A DNA stretch of 64,000 bases from Chitinivibrionales bacterium (GTDB lineage Bacteria; Fibrobacterota; Chitinivibrionia; Chitinivibrionales; WJKA01). The stretch covers positions 30,235 to 94,234 of the forward strand of contig WJLZ01000044.1 of the NCBI GenBank assembly GCA_014728215.1, in the 5' to 3' direction. The notes beneath the pieces were generated by a model. The model made no database searches. It had not been told where the DNA came from and worked only from the letters and a program-made list of their open reading frames with translations. Shown here piece after piece: positions 8,423 to 18,270 of this stretch (position 1 is its first letter; every line of letters begins with the position of its first letter). The translations under genes were made by a program, and so were the position numbers.

Positions 8423-11377
8423 TCATTTTTTTACTGCCATACCGGAGGGAAGCAGTGGTTCACACATAAGTGAAACCCCTTCGCTTTCGGCAGCGGTAAA
8501 GGATGCTGTATTTCCCAGAACGGTGATCGCCGTATTTTCCTGATCCAGGATTTTTTGTGCGATTGCTTTGATATTTCCTGGAGTAGCCGAGAGTATCGCC
8601 TCCCGCAACGCTCCCCGGTATTCGCGGGTCCTTCCCCCCAAAAGAGCGATGGTTTCTCCAAAACCTCTTGAATGGGGCGATTTGGGTTTGTCTATTTTGC
8701 CGATTGTACCGATGATGCTCTGATCCACCGACTGTTCTTCAATACCTTCAGCAGCCTGTTTCAGTCCTTCGATAAAATTATTCAGGGTTTTCGACACATT
8801 GGGGTCGCGATACGAACCGCAGGTAAATACCGGATGGACCGGGGAGAAGGCCGACATGCCGCCGTAAGCGCCGCCTTCAACGCGGATTTTATCCCACAAA
8901 AAGCCTGTTGACAAATTGCGGGAAAGCAGCGAAAGCAGTCCGGCCTCCTCCGGCGTTATCGACTGGAGTTGCCAGGCCTGTGCAACAAAGTTGACCGATG
9001 CACTTATTTCGATTCCTTTCCGGGCGGTGACCGGTTCGGCGGTCGCGACAGGCTTCGGTGATTGTGGGACGCCGGTGGGAAGACGGCCGATCAGAGACTC
9101 GAGCTGCGCGGTGTGTCTGGATGGATCATCGGCGGTAACGGATATACAGCAGGTGTCCTGTGAGATCAGCGCCGAATGAAGTGCCTGCACTTTTTCCGCC
9201 AGGGCATCGATGTTCTCTTCCCGTACCAGACTGTTGAGAAATCTCAACTGAAAAATACCGTCAATTCTTTCGTTAATCCATTCCGATCTGCACAGGCTTG
9301 CGGATGCATTAGTCATGGCGTAGATATGTCCTGCACTGATAATCGATGCATTGAAATCATTGCGTGATTCGTAGAGAAGATCGCGCAAAAGCTTTTTGTC
9401 TGTCAGGTCGGGTGTTGTAAAAATATCGGAGAACACTCCCATCATATCATCCGATTTGGCGACAAGCGCTTTTCCATGAAGGAAAAATCGGAGTGACAGG
9501 TCGGTTGTGCTCTGCGCCTTTGTCTGACAGAGTACCGAACTCGAGATTCCTCCGGTAGCCAGCGATACCCGGGTCGCCATTGCTTCATAGTTCAATCCGC
9601 CGGCGCCACAGTGCGTTAAGAGTTCGGAATAGAGCGGAAGGAAAGGAAGAAGCGCTTCGTCGATATGCGAATAATCGAACCCGATATCAACATATACGAT
9701 TCCTGCTGTAAACTGAGGGTGCATATAGACAGGAACCGTTGAAAGCTCTATTTGCTCGACAGGAACGATTTTATTTTCCCGGGGGAGATCGTTTTTGTTC
9801 AGGTGGGGTAATTTTGCCAGTCCTTCGGGTGACGGCGGCTTTTTTTGCTGCTCGATTAATTTAGTCGTAAGGTCATGATATTTTTTCCTGTCCCTTTCAT
9901 CGAACCCTCGGGTCAACTCTTCAACATGTGTACGGGTTTGCTGTTCGAGTTCTTTTCCCTTTGCCGATGATGCTTTTATAATTGCCGACAACCGATGAGT
10001 ATTTTCGAGAAGCATGGTGCGAATTTTATTACCGAAAAATTCGGCCTGCCCTGCAGGGTCCGATTTGATCTTTGCAAGATTTTTTTCAAAGGTCAGATGG
10101 GTCAGAGGGTCTTTATCGTATAACCACGAACGATAACACCGGTCGGCCAGCCTGAGATTGTAGGGGAAATGACCTCCGGTGATTTCCCTGAGACGGAATT
10201 CGGTCTGGCGAACCGCTCCCTCCAGAATGTCTTTGTCAAGCCCCTGATCAACCTGTTTTTTCAGTGTGTCCATAACGAGGTCGGTTATTTTCCGGGCATG
10301 TTCCGGGCGGGTCTTCCGTAACCCCGCCGCAAATACGCCGTGGATTATCTCCGAATCAAATCCCGAAATGTCATCGAGGTCCTCCCCGAGTCCCGAATCG
10401 ATCAGCGCCCGACGGAGCGGAGAACTCTGGGTTCCAAGTAAATATCGCGAAATAATTATGCCGCTGAGGTAATCCACCGGATCGAATGAATTGCCGAACA
10501 GCCAGCATATTGCCACTGTCGCAGTTCCATCATCCTCTTCCGGCGCCGGAGCCTCGATTTCTATCTGTTGTGGTGACTTCCATAAAGGCTGCTCCTGTAT
10601 TGTTGAGTTTACCGGTAAGGCCTCGTAGCCGCCCAGATAATTTTCCTGAAGGAATTTCAGGGTCTTTTCAGAAGGCATATTACCATAGAGAAAGATGAAT
10701 GAATTAGAAGGATGATAAAAACGTTTGTGGAATTCACGCCACTGATCGATCGTAAGATCGGTGATACTCTCGGGTTCTCCGCCGCTTTCATAGGTGTAGG
10801 TTGTGTCGGGAAGCAATGCCGACATTGTTTTACGGTGAACATGACTGGAAAAATCCGAAAAAACACCTTTCATTTCATTGTAGACAATCCCCTTGATATC
10901 GATAGGGCCCTCGGGATCGGTGATATCATAATGCCATCCTTCCTGAAAAAAGGTCGTGTCGGTAAGCAGGGGATTGAATACCGCATCGCAGTAAACATCA
11001 ACAAGATTGTAAAAATCTTTCTCTACCTGTGAAGACACCGGGTAGACGGTTTTGTCGGGATAGGTAAGGGCATTGAGAAATGTCTGAAGCGAACCTTTGA
11101 GAAGCTCCTGGAAAGGATCCTTGATCGGAAATTTTTTCGAGCCGCCCAGTACCGAATGCTCCAGGATATGGGGAACCCCCGTATTGTCGGAGACCGGCGT
11201 GCGGAATGCTATCGAAAACAGATTATCGGGATCTTCGTTATACAAATGAACGAGGCGGGCTCCGGTTTTCTGATGATTGAAAAGAACCGCTTCGGATCTG
11301 AGTTCGGGTATGGGCTCTACTTTGATGATTTCAAAGCCATTGATTACCCGGCCCGGGGTGAGTTGCTGACTGATCAT
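8423..11377 (-). CDS. M16C (PreP/falcilysin-like) zinc metallopeptidase
   Basis: A ~984-aa insulinase-family peptidase of the long single-chain M16C type, which degrades peptides in an enclosed chamber. The inverted zinc motif is HILEH (about residues 70-74, in GVPHILEHSVLGG), with the distal glutamate in YNEMKGVFSD about 95 residues later. The C-terminal half carries the inactive M16 domains, with a GGAYGGM segment. Length matches PreP/Cym1 (about 970-1000). A GGAG Shine-Dalgarno sits 6 nt before the ATG at 11377; an ATG at 11383 directly abuts the GGAG and is less likely. There is no signal peptide, so it is probably cytoplasmic. It stands alone on the minus strand. Confidence 0.93.
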   Translation of the reverse strand: MISQQLTPGRVINGFEIIKVEPIPELRSEAVLFNHQKTGARLVHLYNEDPDNLFSIAFRTPVSDNTGVPHILEHSVLGGSKKFPIKDPFQELLKGSLQTFLNALTYPDKTVYPVSSQVEKDFYNLVDVYCDAVFNPLLTDTTFFQEGWHYDITDPEGPIDIKGIVYNEMKGVFSDFSSHVHRKTMSALLPDTTYTYESGGEPESITDLTIDQWREFHKRFYHPSNSFIFLYGNMPSEKTLKFLQENYLGGYEALPVNSTIQEQPLWKSPQQIEIEAPAPEEDDGTATVAICWLFGNSFDPVDYLSGIIISRYLLGTQSSPLRRALIDSGLGEDLDDISGFDSEIIHGVFAAGLRKTRPEHARKITDLVMDTLKKQVDQGLDKDILEGAVRQTEFRLREITGGHFPYNLRLADRCYRSWLYDKDPLTHLTFEKNLAKIKSDPAGQAEFFGNKIRTMLLENTHRLSAIIKASSAKGKELEQQTRTHVEELTRGFDERDRKKYHDLTTKLIEQQKKPPSPEGLAKLPHLNKNDLPRENKIVPVEQIELSTVPVYMHPQFTAGIVYVDIGFDYSHIDEALLPFLPLYSELLTHCGAGGLNYEAMATRVSLATGGISSSVLCQTKAQSTTDLSLRFFLHGKALVAKSDDMMGVFSDIFTTPDLTDKKLLRDLLYESRNDFNASIISAGHIYAMTNASASLCRSEWINERIDGIFQLRFLNSLVREENIDALAEKVQALHSALISQDTCCISVTADDPSRHTAQLESLIGRLPTGVPQSPKPVATAEPVTARKGIEISASVNFVAQAWQLQSITPEEAGLLSLLSRNLSTGFLWDKIRVEGGAYGGMSAFSPVHPVFTCGSYRDPNVSKTLNNFIEGLKQAAEGIEEQSVDQSIIGTIGKIDKPKSPHSRGFGETIALLGGRTREYRGALREAILSATPGNIKAIAQKILDQENTAITVLGNTASFTAAESEGVSLMCEPLLPSGMAVKK

Positions 11378-11502
11378 TATCATCTCCTTTATTTAAATAG
11401 TCGGTGAAAATTTCACATTTTCCATATCGGAATGGTTATTTTTGATAGATGCATTCAATCTGTCTTTTTTCAAATTATAAAAAGGCCCAAGGTTAAAATA
11501 CT

Positions 11503-12540
11503 ATGGAACCATTCATTCTCGCTGCACTGATCATTCTGATTATATTGACATCGATTCTTATTTTTAAAAAACAAACAAACAAAGACTTTCCCTCTCAATT
11601 CGATGCCAGTTTGAATGAAAAATTTCTTTCCTTTCAGACCGAGTTGAATAAGTCTCTGGCAAGTACCCGTGAAGAAGTTGTTCGGTCCAAAGATATGGTT
11701 TCGGACCATGCCCTGAAAACGCTTCAGACAATCAAAGATATGGGGGGGACTATTCATAAAATCGTCCAGCAGCAGGAAAATGCACAGAAACTCGGTCAGT
11801 CACTTAAAGATCTGCTTGCTGCACCGAAATTACGGGGCAATTACGGCGAGACTATCCTCGAAGAGATGCTTGACAGAATACTTCCGCAGGGGATATGGGA
11901 AAAACAGTACCTTGTTGATGGGCGGGAGCGGGTCGATGCGGCTATCCTCTATCGGGATATTGTCATTCCTATCGATGCCAAATTTCCCCGTGACGATTAT
12001 CAGCGATACCTGAGTGCTTCAACCGAGGCTGAAAAAAGCAAGTGCTGGCGGGATTATGAGAATGCCGTTCGTATTCAGATTAGAAGTATCGGGACCAAGT
12101 ATATCAAACCCGAAAAAGGGACCGCCGAGTTTGCGCTCATGTTTATACCTTCGGAGGCTATTTACTACGAAACTATCGCAGAAAAAAATCATCTGGGCGA
12201 CAGTTCGAGACTCTATGAGTATGCACAGCAGAATAACGTCCTTCCGGTAAGCCCCAATACCTTTTATGCTTTTTTACAAATAATAATTTACGGTGTCAGA
12301 AACATCGAGATAATCAAGAGTGCCAAAAAACTTCAAAACCAGCTCAAACAGATGCAGAAGTCTTTTGACGGATTTTATAAAAAATATGAAGATATCGGAA
12401 AGAATCTTACCAAAGCATCCGAATCATTCCGCATTGGGGATGATCATATCCTTCGGTATAAACAAAGACTCGACAACGCAGTGAAACTCGAAGTAAAGAA
12501 CGATGAAGAGAAAGCTCTTCCCGAAGAAGGGGACGAATAG
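11503..12540 (+). CDS. rmuC: DNA recombination protein RmuC-like
   Basis: The 345-aa protein has an N-terminal membrane helix (about residues 3-21), a coiled-coil region (about 35-90), and the RmuC domain (about 95-310) with the conserved LRGNYGETILEEML segment and the stretch VIPIDAKFPRDDYQRYL, whose acidic and lysine residues suit the PD-(D/E)XK nuclease-like fold. RmuC limits inversions and rearrangements in E. coli. At 345 aa it is shorter than E. coli RmuC (about 475) but in the range of other phyla. It is followed 7 nt later by the rsmE start, so the two are co-transcribed. Confidence 0.9.
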   Translation: MEPFILAALIILIILTSILIFKKQTNKDFPSQFDASLNEKFLSFQTELNKSLASTREEVVRSKDMVSDHALKTLQTIKDMGGTIHKIVQQQENAQKLGQSLKDLLAAPKLRGNYGETILEEMLDRILPQGIWEKQYLVDGRERVDAAILYRDIVIPIDAKFPRDDYQRYLSASTEAEKSKCWRDYENAVRIQIRSIGTKYIKPEKGTAEFALMFIPSEAIYYETIAEKNHLGDSSRLYEYAQQNNVLPVSPNTFYAFLQIIIYGVRNIEIIKSAKKLQNQLKQMQKSFDGFYKKYEDIGKNLTKASESFRIGDDHILRYKQRLDNAVKLEVKNDEEKALPEEGDE

Positions 12541-12547
12541 ATTCGGC

Positions 12548-13255
12548 ATGAACCTGATTCTTCTGTTCAATGAGGATTTTATCGATAAGGGGCGAGTCTG
12601 CCTGAAAGGCCGCCGGGCACAGCACCTTCTTTCAGTAAACCGGTGCTCGGTTGGCGATTCGATGCGGGTGGGTATCGAGAATGGTGACATCGGGACCGGC
12701 CTGGTTATTAATGTTGAGAAGGTGCGTATAGAGCTGGAGGTTACCCTCCGGATAATGCCTCCACCACCGATACCGCTGACCCTGTTACTTGCACTTCCCC
12801 GCCCAAAAGCTCTCAAACGGATTATTCAGGCAGCGACGGCAATGGGTGTCAAAAAGATTTTTATCCTGGGATGCCGGCATGTCGAAAAAAGTTACTGGTC
12901 GACACCCGTTCTTACAAAGGAGAACCTGCGCCGTCATATGATCCTGGGGCTCGAGCAGGCCCAGGATACGGTGATGCCCCGCATACAACTCCGTCAATGG
13001 TTCAAGCCCTTTGTTGAAGATGAACTCAAGACAATTGCCGAAAAAACAACAGCTCTGGTTGCTCAGCCGGACGCCGGGACAGTATGCCCCCGGGGATGTA
13101 AAAATCCTGTTACCCTGGCAATCGGTCCCGAACGGGGATTCATCCCCTATGAAATTGAGAAATTGAAAGAAGTGGGGTTCACTCCCGTTTCACTTGGCCC
13201 CAGGATCCTGCGGGTCGAGCATGCCGTGCCGGCGTTGATCGGACGAATGATGTGA
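12548..13255 (+). CDS. rsmE: 16S rRNA (uracil-1498-N3)-methyltransferase
   Basis: RsmE methylates U1498 of 16S rRNA using S-adenosylmethionine. The 235-aa protein has the N-terminal PUA-like domain (about 1-70; KGRRAQHLLSVNRCSVGD) and a SPOUT knot domain. LAIGPERGFIPYEIEKLKE is the conserved SAM-binding motif and SLGPRILRVEHAV the C-terminal knot. I chose the ATG at 12548 (MNLILLFNED), just past the rmuC stop, because it matches the family N-terminus. An upstream ATG at 12503 would overlap rmuC by 38 nt and add an unrelated basic stretch. Cytoplasmic. Confidence 0.93.
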   Translation: MNLILLFNEDFIDKGRVCLKGRRAQHLLSVNRCSVGDSMRVGIENGDIGTGLVINVEKVRIELEVTLRIMPPPPIPLTLLLALPRPKALKRIIQAATAMGVKKIFILGCRHVEKSYWSTPVLTKENLRRHMILGLEQAQDTVMPRIQLRQWFKPFVEDELKTIAEKTTALVAQPDAGTVCPRGCKNPVTLAIGPERGFIPYEIEKLKEVGFTPVSLGPRILRVEHAVPALIGRMM

Positions 13256-13369
13256 GGAAGAGAGAGAGTGAATTAGGAGAGTAGATGATTTCGGGTTTTC
13301 GACTTCCGACACTTCGGCAGCCCTTCGGCCACACTCAGTGTATCGCGTTCGACCTTCGACCGTGCCGGC

Positions 13370-13795
13370 TTACCTTTCATTCCCGATTGCATCTTTGACA
13401 CTGAGGAAAAATTCTTTATCCTTGTCATGGGTTAAAAGACCGGCGACATCGCCCTTATCGATCCATCGGGCCTCGGGGTTATGGGGATCTGTCGGCTCGA
13501 GCGTCATCTGGGAAGTCATAAAGAGATGCATCATAATCGTTTTCAGTTCCGATTCATCATCACCGCCATCCTTACCGATTCTATAGCGGTCGTAGCTTCC
13601 GAGGTATTTAACGTGCTGAAGGTCGGTGATGCCGCTCTCTTCTTCAATCTCCCGCATGGCTGCGGCGAGGGGGTCTTCATCGGGTTTGATATGCCCCTTG
13701 GGGAGCGACCATGAATTGCGGTTCTGATTGACAACCAAAACATTGTCGTCCTTATTGACAACGACTCCTCCTGCACTCCTGGTATGCATCTGCAT
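13370..13795 (-). CDS. Nudix hydrolase
   Basis: A ~141-aa Nudix-fold hydrolase. The Nudix box GHIKPDEDPLAAAMREIEEE followed by SGI fits GX5EX7REUXEEXGU, with the metal-binding REIEEE glutamates. The N-terminal strand HTRSAGGVVVNKDDNVLVV is typical of the diadenosine polyphosphate/MutT-like group, which clears nucleoside diphosphate derivatives. I place the start at one of two ATGs (13795 or 13789), because the ATG at 13876 adds 27 residues of unlikely sequence and no family member starts there. The substrate cannot be deduced. Confidence 0.88.
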   Translation of the reverse strand: MQMHTRSAGGVVVNKDDNVLVVNQNRNSWSLPKGHIKPDEDPLAAAMREIEEESGITDLQHVKYLGSYDRYRIGKDGGDDESELKTIMMHLFMTSQMTLEPTDPHNPEARWIDKGDVAGLLTHDKDKEFFLSVKDAIGNER

Positions 13796-13918
13796 AGGTG
13801 GCCCTTTAAATTTAATTATGAAAACAGCGTATATACAATCTGGGCGACGGCTTATCCGGAATACCGGAAAGGGCATGTTCCACGCGGCAGAATGGGGGGT
13901 AAGCCTGGGCCGAAATTT

Positions 13919-14485
13919 CTAATTTGAATCGGTGCGCTGAGAAAGCTCGCTGATTTCATCCCGTAGATGAGCGGCATCCTCGTATCGCTCTTCATTGATG
14001 GCTCTGTCCAGTTCCTGTTTGAGACGATCCATCTCTGAGAGGGGCGGAGCCTCTTCCCCGTTTTCATCCGTTTTTTTCTGAATCGCTTCTTCGGAAATAA
14101 TCTCGGATGCTTCATCCATGACTTTTTCACCAACAAAGACCGGTGCGGAAAATCGGAGTGCCAGGGCAATGGCGTCGCTCGGACGGGAATCGATTTCAAG
14201 CGAATTGCCCTTCTGCTCCAGAACGAGCTTGCCGTAAAATGTGTTGTCGATTAAATCACACACTTCAACCCTCATCAATTTGCAGTCAACCTGATCAAGA
14301 ACATTCTTGAAAAGGTCATGGGTAAGCGGACGGGGAAATTTTTCATTGTTCAACTGGCCGGCAATAGAACGGGCTTCGAGTATGCCCACAAAAATTGGGA
14401 GTGTTCGGTTGCCATCCCGCTCCTTAAGGAAGATGACAAAGCCGTTATTGGAGAACGCTACTGTGTTAACTTCAACGGCAATCAT
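13919..14485 (-). CDS. Bifunctional nuclease family protein (DUF151) with UVR motif
   Basis: The 188-aa protein has the DUF151/BFN domain (about 5-135), including LPIFVGILEARSIAGQLN and IDSRPSDAIALALRFSAPVFV, which are strongly conserved in the family. The C-terminus (about 150-185) is a UvrB/UvrC-type motif (LKQELDRAINEERYEDAAHL), a known fusion in this family. BFN proteins show RNase and DNase activity in plants and some bacteria; the role here is not established. It lies 27 nt downstream of purA on the same strand. Both the arrangement and the length are ordinary for the family. Confidence 0.9.
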   Translation of the reverse strand: MIAVEVNTVAFSNNGFVIFLKERDGNRTLPIFVGILEARSIAGQLNNEKFPRPLTHDLFKNVLDQVDCKLMRVEVCDLIDNTFYGKLVLEQKGNSLEIDSRPSDAIALALRFSAPVFVGEKVMDEASEIISEEAIQKKTDENGEEAPPLSEMDRLKQELDRAINEERYEDAAHLRDEISELSQRTDSN

Positions 14486-14512
14486 AATGCTACAACTCCG
14501 GATTTGCGAGAT

Positions 14513-15802
14513 TTATAAAGGTTCAGCTTCGATAGTCTGGGAACGGTCGGGCCCCACTGAAACGAGCAGCGGGGGAGTGTCATAACAGAGTTCCCTTATT
14601 TTATTAATATACTTTATTGTATTCTCCGGAAGATCGGCAAGGGTTTTGCACTGTGCTGTCTGCTGCTTCCACCCCGGAAGCGTCTCGTATATGGGCCGTG
14701 CTTTTTCGAGTGTTTGGAGATCTGATGGAAAGACCTGTGTCTTTTTACCGTTTATTTCGTAGTGCGTACAAACGTTGATCTCATCGAGATGATCAAGAAC
14801 ATCAAGTTTGGTCAGGGCCAGACGGGTTATACCGTTGAGTTGGATCGATTTTCGTATCATGACAGCATCAAACCAGCCGCAACGGCGGGGACGCCCCGTG
14901 GTGGCTCCGTACTCTCCGCCGTGCTTACGGATCAGTTCGCCGGTTGCATCTTCAAGTTCGGTAGGAAAAGGTCCGTTGCCAACCCGGGTGGTGTATGTTT
15001 TGACAATCCCGATCACATGGTCGATCAGGCAAGGGCCGATACCGGAACCGGTACATGCCGATCCTGCAACAGTATTCGATGAGGTCACAAAAGGATAGGT
15101 TCCATGATCGATATCAAGAAATGTACCCTGTGCGCCTTCAAAAAGAAGCTGTTTCCCCTCTCCCGTAGCGGTATAAATATACTCGGAAGTATCTGCCAGA
15201 AAGGGAAGCAACCGTTCTCGTATCTTCCGGAAATCTTCGATAGTTTTGTCGAGGTCCAGATCAAAGGGCATGGTATAGAAAGCATCGAAAAATTTCTTTT
15301 TATGGTCGAAATTGGCTTTCAGAAGGTCGATAAAGGTGTCCCAGTTTTTCAGATCGCCGGTGCGTATACCGCTTCGATGAGCTTTATCGGCATAGGCCGG
15401 ACCGATTCCCCGGCAGGTAGTACCGATCTTGCCGCCCTCTTTAAGCATCTCCGATGCCTTATCTTCCAGTTTGTGGTACGGAAGCACCATCTGGGCTTTA
15501 TCTGAAACGAAAAGACGGCCGATAACATTGATGTTTTTTTCGGTCAATTCATCGACTTCAAGCAAAAACTGCTCGGCGTCAAAAACAACGCCATTGCCTA
15601 CAATGCAGACCTTGCCGGGATACATTATCCCCGATGGAACCATGTGAAAAACAAATTTGTCGCCATCAACGATAACCGTGTGTCCTGCGTTAGCTCCCCC
15701 TTGGAAGCGAATAATCAGATCGGAACGCTCGGTAAGGTAATCGATAACCTTTGCCTTGCCTTCATCACCCCACTGAGTTCCGACAACGATAACATTTGCC
15801 AT
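14513..15802 (-). CDS. purA: Adenylosuccinate synthetase
   Basis: PurA makes adenylosuccinate from IMP and aspartate with GTP, the first committed step to AMP. The 429-aa length is standard. The N-terminal loop is VVGTQWGDEGKAKVIDYL, with the catalytic Asp, and NAGHTVIV carries the catalytic His. GGEYGATTGRPRRCGWFD is the conserved nucleotide/aspartate loop. The P-loop reads GDEGKAK where most enzymes have GDEGKGK; the lysine is kept. A purine-rich AGAGGG Shine-Dalgarno precedes the ATG. Next downstream is the DUF151 gene. Confidence 0.96.
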   Translation of the reverse strand: MANVIVVGTQWGDEGKAKVIDYLTERSDLIIRFQGGANAGHTVIVDGDKFVFHMVPSGIMYPGKVCIVGNGVVFDAEQFLLEVDELTEKNINVIGRLFVSDKAQMVLPYHKLEDKASEMLKEGGKIGTTCRGIGPAYADKAHRSGIRTGDLKNWDTFIDLLKANFDHKKKFFDAFYTMPFDLDLDKTIEDFRKIRERLLPFLADTSEYIYTATGEGKQLLFEGAQGTFLDIDHGTYPFVTSSNTVAGSACTGSGIGPCLIDHVIGIVKTYTTRVGNGPFPTELEDATGELIRKHGGEYGATTGRPRRCGWFDAVMIRKSIQLNGITRLALTKLDVLDHLDEINVCTHYEINGKKTQVFPSDLQTLEKARPIYETLPGWKQQTAQCKTLADLPENTIKYINKIRELCYDTPPLLVSVGPDRSQTIEAEPL

Positions 15803-15999
15803 TTTTTTCCCTCTTAAAATAAAACACCACTCATTTTCGCAGTGGATGAGTGGCTTGACAAAATAGATGTACTCTCAAGTAACTTTAAAAACTATGTTTT
15901 GGAACTAATACGAGTCAATGCCGCCCGTATATTATTTTTAAAACTTTTACTCGCTATGATTTTGTCACTCTTCATTTTTCTGAAAGTTCTTGTTTTTAT

Positions 16000-17670
16000 A
16001 TGAATATCGATAATCCGCTGATTATTCAAAGTGACAGCACCCTCCTTCTTGAAGTAAATAATCCCCGATTCACCGAAGCTCGCGATGCGATCAGTATATT
16101 TGCTCATCTGGAAAAAAGCCCCGAATACATTCACACGTATATGATAACGCCTTTATCGCTGTGGAACGCATCTTCTCTGGGGATTAGTTCAGATGATGTC
16201 GTGGGGCGGCTGGAAGAGTTTTCCAAATATCCTGTGCCGGGCAATGTGTGCCAGGATGTCCGGGAACTCATGGGGCGTTATGGTAAATTCGTTTTAAAAA
16301 CCAGCGACAACCGGCTGGTGCTTAAAGCGAGTAATGCGCAACAGTTGAATCATCTTACCGCACATCCGAAAATAGCTCCATTGGTGGGAGAGAAAGTGGG
16401 GACCGATGAAATCGTTGTTCCCGGTCAGAATCGGGGTATACTCAAACAGTGTTTCATCCAGATCGGCTTTCCGATAAATGACCAGGCCGGGTATGTTGAC
16501 GGTGCTCCCTATGATGTAGAACTCAGAGAAACGAGCAGAGACGGTACTTCCTTTTCTGTCAGAACGTATCAGCAACAGGCTGCAGAGAGCTTTATCGGCG
16601 ACAGCTCGACTTCCGGGGGGAGTGGAGTGGTTGTTCTTCCCTGCGGTGCCGGAAAGACCGTGGTCGGACTCTATGTCATGGCGCTATTGAAACGCCGGAC
16701 CCTTATTCTGGTTACCAGCATTACCGCCGCACGGCAATGGAAAGAAGAAATTCTGGATAAAACCGATCTTACCGAAGAGAGTATCGGAGAGTACAGCGGA
16801 GAAACAAAAGAGATCAAACCCATAACTCTTGCAACATATCAGATTCTAACTTACCGCAAGAAAAAGACCGAAGATTTTTCCCATTTCAAGCTCTTCAATC
16901 AGGAAAACTGGGGATTGATAATCTACGATGAAGTCCATTTACTTCCGGCTCCTGTTTTCAAATTCACCGCCGATATTCAGGCTCGCCGCCGGTTAGGTCT
17001 GACGGCCACCCTGGTGAGGGAAGACGGGCATGAAGAGGATGTTTTCTCTCTGATCGGACCGAAAAAATACGATATTCCCTGGAAAGATCTGGAGCGGCAG
17101 GGGTGGATAGCAACGGCAAAATGCGTTGAAATCAGAGTCGACCTGCCGTCATCGGAAAAACTCAAGTACCTCTCCTGTACTTCCCGGGAGCAAATCCGTA
17201 TGGCATACGAGAATCCTTATAAAATGCCGGTCGCCCGGGAACTGCTCGATAAACATAAAGACGATCAGGTGCTTATCATGGGACAATACCTGTCCCAGCT
17301 CGATGAGTTCTCGGCTGAATTCGATGCCCCGCTTATTACCGGCGCCACACCCAACGCAAAAAGGATTACCCTTTACGAACAGTTCAAAAAAGGGGAGATA
17401 AAACAGCTCATTCTGTCGAAGGTCGGTAATTTTGCCGTCGATTTGCCCGATGCAAATGTGGCTATCCAGGTCTCCGGGTCCTTCGGATCCCGTCAGGAGG
17501 AAGCACAGCGCCTTGGAAGAATCCTGCGGCCCAAGAAAAAGGAGGAGCAGGCAACGTTCTATTCAATCGTTACCCGGGAATCCCGAGAACTGGATTTCGC
17601 CATGAAACGGCAACTCTTTCTCACCGAACAGGGGTACTCCTATGATATCCAATATCGGGAACTGGAGTAA
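16000..17670 (+). CDS. XPB/Rad25-type DNA helicase
   Basis: The 556-aa superfamily 2 helicase resembles bacterial XPB (ERCC3-like) enzymes. It has an N-terminal XPB damage-recognition-like region (about 1-150), the Q/Walker A segment VVLPCGAGKTVVGLYV (about 208-223), the DEVH box in LIIYDEVHLLPAP, motif III GLTATLVREDG and motif VI QRLGRILRPK. EDG just after motif III is the RED-like loop position of XPB (here REDG). XPB unwinds or translocates on damaged DNA; bacterial versions pair with a nuclease (Bax1) in archaea, and I see no Bax1 gene here. It is single-copy, plus strand, between convergent neighbours. Confidence 0.9.
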   Translation: MNIDNPLIIQSDSTLLLEVNNPRFTEARDAISIFAHLEKSPEYIHTYMITPLSLWNASSLGISSDDVVGRLEEFSKYPVPGNVCQDVRELMGRYGKFVLKTSDNRLVLKASNAQQLNHLTAHPKIAPLVGEKVGTDEIVVPGQNRGILKQCFIQIGFPINDQAGYVDGAPYDVELRETSRDGTSFSVRTYQQQAAESFIGDSSTSGGSGVVVLPCGAGKTVVGLYVMALLKRRTLILVTSITAARQWKEEILDKTDLTEESIGEYSGETKEIKPITLATYQILTYRKKKTEDFSHFKLFNQENWGLIIYDEVHLLPAPVFKFTADIQARRRLGLTATLVREDGHEEDVFSLIGPKKYDIPWKDLERQGWIATAKCVEIRVDLPSSEKLKYLSCTSREQIRMAYENPYKMPVARELLDKHKDDQVLIMGQYLSQLDEFSAEFDAPLITGATPNAKRITLYEQFKKGEIKQLILSKVGNFAVDLPDANVAIQVSGSFGSRQEEAQRLGRILRPKKKEEQATFYSIVTRESRELDFAMKRQLFLTEQGYSYDIQYRELE

Positions 17671-17674
17671 AATC

Positions 17675-18232
17675 TTAATTTTTAATAAATAGGAATTGTT
17701 CCTGCAACAGCGAACGGCTTTTCTCGAGGCAGGTGAGACCGGATTTTTCTCCCATTGCAATAACTTCATCTGCAGTACGCGGCCAGACCATGGAGCCGTT
17801 GATTTTTCGCAAATCGGTGTACAGGGTTGGTGGAGATGAGGTGAGAAAGATATGCCCTCCTCGCTTGAGCGGAGCGATTATGCTCTTCAGGAACCGTCGG
17901 GCGTCTTTTTGATATTCAAGGATTCCGGCGGCGAAAATCAGATCGATGGCTTCGGGTTTCATCGGAAGAAAATAACCATCGGCCTGCACTGCCCGGGATT
18001 TAAACCGCTCTCTCATATGATAGAGCATGCTGAATGAAAGATCGACACCGATATAATAATTGCCGAATGGAATTATCTCGATACCGTTACCGGTACCACA
18101 GCCGATATCGAGTATAGCAATTTTTTTCATTGCAAACCGGGAGAGCATATTCAACGCATTATTGTTTTCTCCAGAAAGGATAATGGAGAGCGGCCATAAT
18201 TTACGGAGAATATGATATGCCGGCGCTTTCAA
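17675..18232 (-). CDS. Class I SAM-dependent methyltransferase
   Basis: The ~185-aa protein has the Rossmann-type SAM motif ILDIGCGTGNGIEIIPFGNY, then the acidic residue of motif II (YIGVDLSFSML) and the post-motif DLIFAAGILEYQKDARRF, all typical of Methyltransf_11 proteins. No substrate-specific domain can be seen. The start is uncertain: the frame opens with TTG at 18232 but continues upstream without ATG to a TAG near 18269. It is 38 nt downstream of the DUF116 gene, so co-transcription is likely. It ends only 5 nt from the stop of the convergent helicase gene. Confidence 0.85.
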   Translation of the reverse strand: MKAPAYHILRKLWPLSIILSGENNNALNMLSRFAMKKIAILDIGCGTGNGIEIIPFGNYYIGVDLSFSMLYHMRERFKSRAVQADGYFLPMKPEAIDLIFAAGILEYQKDARRFLKSIIAPLKRGGHIFLTSSPPTLYTDLRKINGSMVWPRTADEVIAMGEKSGLTCLEKSRSLLQEQFLFIKN

Positions 18233-18270
18233 TTCCCAGAGGTCGATAAGACAAAATCCTTGCTAAAAGC